Of a stretch of DNA of 10,713 bases, positions 8,546-10,713 are shown one piece after another (position 1 is the stretch's first letter; every line of letters begins with the position of its first letter). A model generated the notes under the pieces. The model saw only the letters and a list, made by a program, of their open reading frames with translations. It was not told the DNA's origin and did not search any database. The stretch is taken from contig JAAWEO010000052.1 in the NCBI GenBank assembly GCA_022794295.1, positions 1 to 10,713 on the forward strand, given 5' to 3'. The stretch comes from Angelakisella sp. (GTDB lineage: Bacteria > Bacillota > Clostridia > Oscillospirales > Ruminococcaceae). A program made the position numbers and the translations under genes.

Positions 8546-9193
8546 TTATTTTGCTTCCTTTTTTTCCTCCGGCTTGTTCAGGCACAGGTCTGCCAGGATG
8601 CACTCCCCGCACCGGGGCCGCCGGGCGATGCAGACCTCCCGGCCGAACAGCACCAGCCGGTGGCAGAAATCGTTGGATTTTTCCGGGGCCAGAATGGGCC
8701 GCAGCTGGTTTTCCACCTTCAGCGGGTCCTTGCTGTCAGAAAGGCCCAGCAGGTTGGTAATACGGATGCAGTGGGTGTCGCAGACAATAGCGGGCTTGCC
8801 GTAGATATCCCCCACCACCAGGTTGGCGGTCTTTCGGCCGATGCCCGGCAGCTTCACCAGCTCCTCGATGGTATCCGGGACCACGCCGCCATACTGCTCC
8901 ACCAGCATTTTGCAGCAGGCGACAATATCCCGGGCCTTGGTTTTGTAAAGACCGCAGGATTTGATACATTCCTCCACCTCCTCCACCGGGGCGGCGGCAA
9001 GGGCCTCCACTGTGGGGAATTTCCCGAACAGCACCGGGGTCACCAGGTTTACCCGGGCGTCAGTGCACTGGGCGGCCAGCCGCACCGAGATCAGCAGCTC
9101 ATGGGCCTTTTCGTACTCCAGGGAGCACTGTGCCCCAGGATATTTTTCCTCCAGCCGGGCAACACACTGGGCCGCCCGCTCTTTTTTTGTCAT
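8546..9193 (-). CDS. nth: Endonuclease III (DNA glycosylase/AP lyase)
   Basis: Nth excises oxidised pyrimidines and cleaves the abasic site in base excision repair. The 215-residue product matches family length. The helix-hairpin-helix LPGIGRKTANLVV carries the Schiff-base lysine K121; the catalytic aspartate D139 is in CDTHCIRI. Four cysteines (188, 195, 198, 204) have the C-x6-C-x2-C-x5-C spacing of the [4Fe-4S] cluster. LAAQCTD (39-45) corresponds to the conserved LSAQATD segment. ATG 9193 has an excellent GGAGG 7 bases upstream. Its first four bases ATGA overlap the stop of a 39-codon frame preceding it, a pattern typical of translational coupling. The following gene is the ATPase, 20 bases away. 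The lysine-rich tail is normal for the group. Confidence 0.97.
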   Translation of the reverse strand: MTKKERAAQCVARLEEKYPGAQCSLEYEKAHELLISVRLAAQCTDARVNLVTPVLFGKFPTVEALAAAPVEEVEECIKSCGLYKTKARDIVACCKMLVEQYGGVVPDTIEELVKLPGIGRKTANLVVGDIYGKPAIVCDTHCIRITNLLGLSDSKDPLKVENQLRPILAPEKSNDFCHRLVLFGREVCIARRPRCGECILADLCLNKPEEKKEAK

Positions 9194-9309
9194 GGGGTAT
9201 CCTCCTCTGCGGTGATGTTGATTTCGGTCCCGTAGTGCTCGCTGGAAAAGCCGTTGTCCGGAAAGAGGGAAAAGAAGGGGGGGATCCGCGGGACCGTTTT
9301 TCCTTCCAG
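9190..9309 (-). pseudogene. 39-codon coding-like frame between the DUF6440-like gene and nth; remnant or CTG-started small gene
   Basis: From CTG 9309 to TGA 9190 there are 39 sense codons without a stop, mostly ending in C or G like true genes here. The encoded peptide (beginning LEGKTVPRIPPFF, ending EINITAEEDTP) looks natural. There is no ATG, GTG or TTG in it. The frame closes upstream at a TGA inside the DUF6440-like gene. GGAG sits 7 bases before CTG 9309, and the frame starts one base after the previous stop. It ends in ATGA overlapping nth. It could be a CTG-initiated small protein, a decayed gene tail, or chance. No homologue is recognised. Confidence 0.35.
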
Positions 9310-9310
9310 A

Positions 9311-9499
9311 TTAAGGCTCCAGGCCCTCCCGGGAGATCACAGGCTTGCCATCGCTTCCCAAAAGAGGGGTGAAGCCTGCGGCATAGCCATCTTTATGGAA
9401 AAGGTATTGGACCCCGGTGACGGTGTCCACCCAGACCTCCATCATAGTGATCATCCCCTGGGAATAGATTTTCTGAAAACGCTCGCTGTTTTTTGCCAT
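9311..9499 (-). CDS. DUF6440-like small protein
   Basis: The 62-residue product has no signal peptide or membrane segment. Its layout, an N-terminal basic ERFQKIY, a central WVDTVTGVQYLF and a C-terminal GYAAGFTPLL-x-SDGKPVIS, matches small Firmicutes proteins I know as DUF6440, whose function is unknown. ATG 9499 is chosen because AAAGGAG lies 8 bases upstream; ATG 9517 overlaps that Shine-Dalgarno and is discarded. It is the first gene after a near-consensus promoter at 9547-9575 and probably leads the transcript with nth. A short inverted repeat (CGGGA/TCCCG, 9520-9535) lies in its 5' leader. Confidence 0.8.
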   Translation of the reverse strand: MAKNSERFQKIYSQGMITMMEVWVDTVTGVQYLFHKDGYAAGFTPLLGSDGKPVISREGLEP

Positions 9500-9546
9500 A
9501 TCAATAGCTCCTTTCAAGCCGGGAAAATGCTCCCGTTTATAAAACC

Positions 9547-9575
9547 ATTCTACCGGTTCCAGGGGTCCTTGTCAA
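9547..9575 (-). promoter_or_regulatory. Near-consensus sigma-A promoter of the DUF6440-like/nth group
   Basis: On the minus strand, TTGACA (9575-9570) and TAGAAT (9552-9547) are separated by exactly 17 bases. Predicted start is near 9540, giving a leader of about 40 bases. The -35 begins 6 bases past the stop of the upstream gene at 9582, so no room is left for a separate terminator. Confidence 0.85.
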
Positions 9576-9581
9576 GAAAGG

Positions 9582-10154
9582 TCACCTTTTGGTAAACTCG
9601 CACCCCGTCCCGCCCCAGAAGTCGTCGGTGTAGTCGAAAAGATGCTGCCCCATGTTGCCATCCCCCCAGAAGATCACCTTGTCGTGGTCAAAAACAAACT
9701 CACAACCGTCCTCCGGGGCGTGGTACTCATACCGCAGCTGGGTGAGCAGGGAAAAAACCGCAATGTCCCCCTTTTCATCATCCAGCTTGATCAAGACTAT
9801 CCGGATGCAGTCCTGGCTGTCCCGGGCCTCGTGAAGATCCTCCATGGTCTTGACCACACCGCGCTCCGTCTCTGCCCCCACCCCCGCCGGACCGAACACC
9901 GGCAGCATGGCCCGAAGGGTCTCCTCATACAGAGCCTGGATGTTCCCCGTAATGAACCCCAAGGTATTCCGAAGCAGCTCCTCCTTTCCCTCCCAGGGGC
10001 TCAGCAGCTCCACAATGGCAGTGGAGCTGCCCGAGTAATCCCCGCCCCACCGAAGCTTCAGCCGAAGCCGGTACCTCTCGTGCCGGTTATATTGCGGGTG
10101 ACGCATCATGTCCAAATGCTCCCGAAATTTCGCCTCGTCATAATAATATTCCAT
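9582..10154 (-). CDS. Uncharacterised 190-residue cytosolic protein
   Basis: I do not recognise this protein with confidence. It is acidic, rich in Tyr, Phe and Trp, and has no signal peptide or membrane helix. The N-terminal part (MEYYYDEAKFREHLDMM) looks helical; the middle (about 40-120) mixes strand and helix; the C-terminal part (EYHAPEDGCEFVFDHDKV, then FWGDGNMG) reads as beta-hairpins and faintly recalls DUF6985-type or contact-immunity proteins, which I would not rely on. No catalytic motif is evident. ATG 10154 has GGGAGGG ending 7 bases upstream; earlier in-frame codons run across the promoter. It has its own promoter at 10197-10226. Its stop is next to the promoter of the following gene, so read-through into that group is likely. 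Confidence 0.85.
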   Translation of the reverse strand: MEYYYDEAKFREHLDMMRHPQYNRHERYRLRLKLRWGGDYSGSSTAIVELLSPWEGKEELLRNTLGFITGNIQALYEETLRAMLPVFGPAGVGAETERGVVKTMEDLHEARDSQDCIRIVLIKLDDEKGDIAVFSLLTQLRYEYHAPEDGCEFVFDHDKVIFWGDGNMGQHLFDYTDDFWGGTGCEFTKR

Positions 10155-10196
10155 ATAACAGCCCTCCCGACTCCTTTTTTGCGTTGATACAGCACT

Positions 10197-10226
10197 ATTA
10201 TACAATAGAGCCAAGAAAAGAAGCAA
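10197..10226 (-). promoter_or_regulatory. Sigma-A type promoter of the 190-residue protein gene
   Basis: On the minus strand, TTGCTT (10226-10221) and a perfect TATAAT (10202-10197) are 18 bases apart. Predicted start is near 10190, about 36 bases before ATG 10154. A run of six G lies 5 bases upstream of the -35. Confidence 0.7.
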
Positions 10227-10259
10227 GCCACCCCCCACAAGCTCATGGCCCAATATATT

Positions 10260-10278
10260 CCCCCCCACCCCCAGCCCC
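10260..10278 (-). other. G-tract cluster able to form a quadruplex
   Basis: On the minus strand the tract is GGGG-CT-GGGGG-T-GGGGGGG. The last run can supply two G3 tracts with a one-base loop, so the four-tract pattern for a G-quadruplex is met. A further GGG and a GGGGGG follow before the promoter at 10197-10226. Whether it forms is not known. Confidence 0.5.
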
Positions 10279-10336
10279 TTAGCCTAAACCCCCGTCGGAA
10301 CCTCCAAAGCAGTTCCACCCCCGGCCCGCAGGCCAT

Positions 10337-10351
10337 AGCCGCGAAGCGGCT
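10337..10351. repeat. Palindrome with GAA triloop, copy 1
   Basis: AGCCGC-GAA-GCGGCT is a perfect 6-bp inverted repeat. Its 14-base part GCCGCGAAGCGGCT recurs identically at 10423-10436. Confidence 0.7.
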
Positions 10352-10422
10352 TTCGCCCGAAGGGCACCGCCGGAGCCCCCAAAACCGTTCCCAAACCATC
10401 CCCACGCCGCCCGGCGGCGCTT

Positions 10423-10436
10423 GCCGCGAAGCGGCT
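10423..10436. repeat. Palindrome with GAA triloop, copy 2
   Basis: This is identical over 14 bases to 10338-10351, 85 bases away. Another palindrome, CGCCGCC-C-GGCGGCG (10405-10419), directly precedes it. Confidence 0.7.
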
Positions 10437-10437
10437 C

Positions 10438-10460
10438 TGCTTTTTTCCGCAGAAAAAGCA
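10438..10460. repeat. Inverted repeat TGCTTTTT/AAAAAGCA
   Basis: TGCTTTTT (10438-10445) pairs perfectly with AAAAAGCA (10453-10460) around a 7-base loop. On either strand the T-tract lies inside the stem, so it is unlike a normal terminator. A competing TCTGC/GCAGA pairing overlaps it. Confidence 0.5.
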
Positions 10461-10681
10461 CCTTATCCGGCCAACGAGCCTCCGGCCGCAAAAGCCCGGA
10501 CGCTAGTAAGCGGCAGCACAAAACCAAGATGCCAGCACAACCCAGCCGCCTGGCGCCATCAGTAGGAACACGCTGGTAATAGATCAAGGTACTGTCTGCA
10601 ACGGACCTCGTTCCGTGGGTGAGATCAGGCGGCCCGTGGGTCAACCGCCCAAGGCCGGAGCCTTTGGCCGGTTCCCCGGGT

Positions 10682-10698
10682 CCAGGGAGAATCCCTGG
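10682..10698. repeat. Palindrome with GAA triloop near the window edge
   Basis: CCAGGGA-GAA-TCCCTGG is a perfect 7-bp stem with the same triloop as the copies at 10337 and 10423, but with unrelated stem sequence. Confidence 0.6.
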
Positions 10699-10713
10699 GC
10701 GTTCTTTGGTTAC

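Larger units (their letters stand above)
10279..10713. other. Gene-free stretch rich in short perfect palindromes
   Basis: I see no credible gene here. The stretch is GC-rich and full of small hairpins: 10337-10351, 10355-10365, 10405-10419, 10423-10435, 10438-10460, 10601-10616, 10628-10649, 10649-10667 and 10682-10698. Four of them (10337, 10355, 10423, 10682) share a GAA triloop on the plus strand. A minus-strand frame is open from 10279 to the window edge, but it has no Shine-Dalgarno site with a good start, is rich in Gly, Arg and Trp, and reads straight through the palindromes, so it is probably not coding. The region resembles an intergenic repeat cluster. Confidence 0.55.

Noticed and set aside
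7701..8804. 367-codon plus-strand frame opposite the lipoprotein, ATPase and nth genes
   Set aside because: It crosses three minus-strand genes with clear motifs and starts inside a signal peptide region.
9642..10187. Plus-strand frame opposite the 190-residue protein gene
   Set aside because: No Shine-Dalgarno or promoter; the opposite strand has both.
10245..10565. Plus-strand 106-codon frame in the repeat region
   Set aside because: Pro/Arg/Ser-rich low-complexity product crossing palindromes, with no ribosome site.
10279..10713. CRISPR array or tRNA in the hairpin-rich region
   Set aside because: Repeats are not regularly spaced or of constant sequence, and no cloverleaf or T-loop motif is seen.

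Overview
The window reads as a chromosomal piece of a GC-rich, Gram-positive-type anaerobe of the Clostridia, most likely an Oscillospiraceae-like gut lineage. That placement is an inference. It rests on the division-gene order (murG-murA-ftsQ-ftsZ with no ftsA), the DUF6440-like small protein, strong Shine-Dalgarno sites, sigma-A type promoters and heavy use of G/C-ending codons. No phage, transposase, CRISPR array, tRNA or rRNA is visible.

Left part (1-7092, plus strand): a division and cell wall (dcw) cluster of mraY, ftsW, murG, murA, ftsQ and ftsZ. MraY makes lipid I and MurG converts it to lipid II. FtsW is the septal SEDS glycosyltransferase that polymerises lipid II. MurA makes the first committed peptidoglycan precursor. 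FtsQ/DivIB and FtsZ belong to the divisome. murD is missing between mraY and ftsW, murB is missing, and ftsA is missing between ftsQ and ftsZ. The first five genes are closely spaced. ftsZ has its own strong promoter (5752-5780) and visibly different glycine codon use. A strong hairpin with a T-run (7058-7092) ends the cluster.

Right part (7109-10154, minus strand, convergent): a promoter at 9547-9575 drives a likely polycistron of a DUF6440-like 62-residue protein, a 39-codon coding-like frame without a standard start, nth (endonuclease III), an ABC-type single-domain ATPase and a lipoprotein. Upstream of it is an uncharacterised 190-residue protein with its own promoter (10197-10226).

Far right (10203-10713): no credible gene. 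It holds G-tracts (minus strand) capable of a quadruplex, and a run of short perfect palindromes, several with the same GAA triloop, including a 14-base motif present twice. It looks like an intergenic repeat cluster.

The most unusual points are: ftsW apparently starting at an ATA codon behind a good Shine-Dalgarno site; an AGGAGG plus in-frame CTG upstream of the conventional murA start; the 39-codon frame overlapping nth by ATGA; a non-canonical FtsZ C-terminal peptide; and the palindrome cluster. I found no clear previously undescribed multi-gene system.
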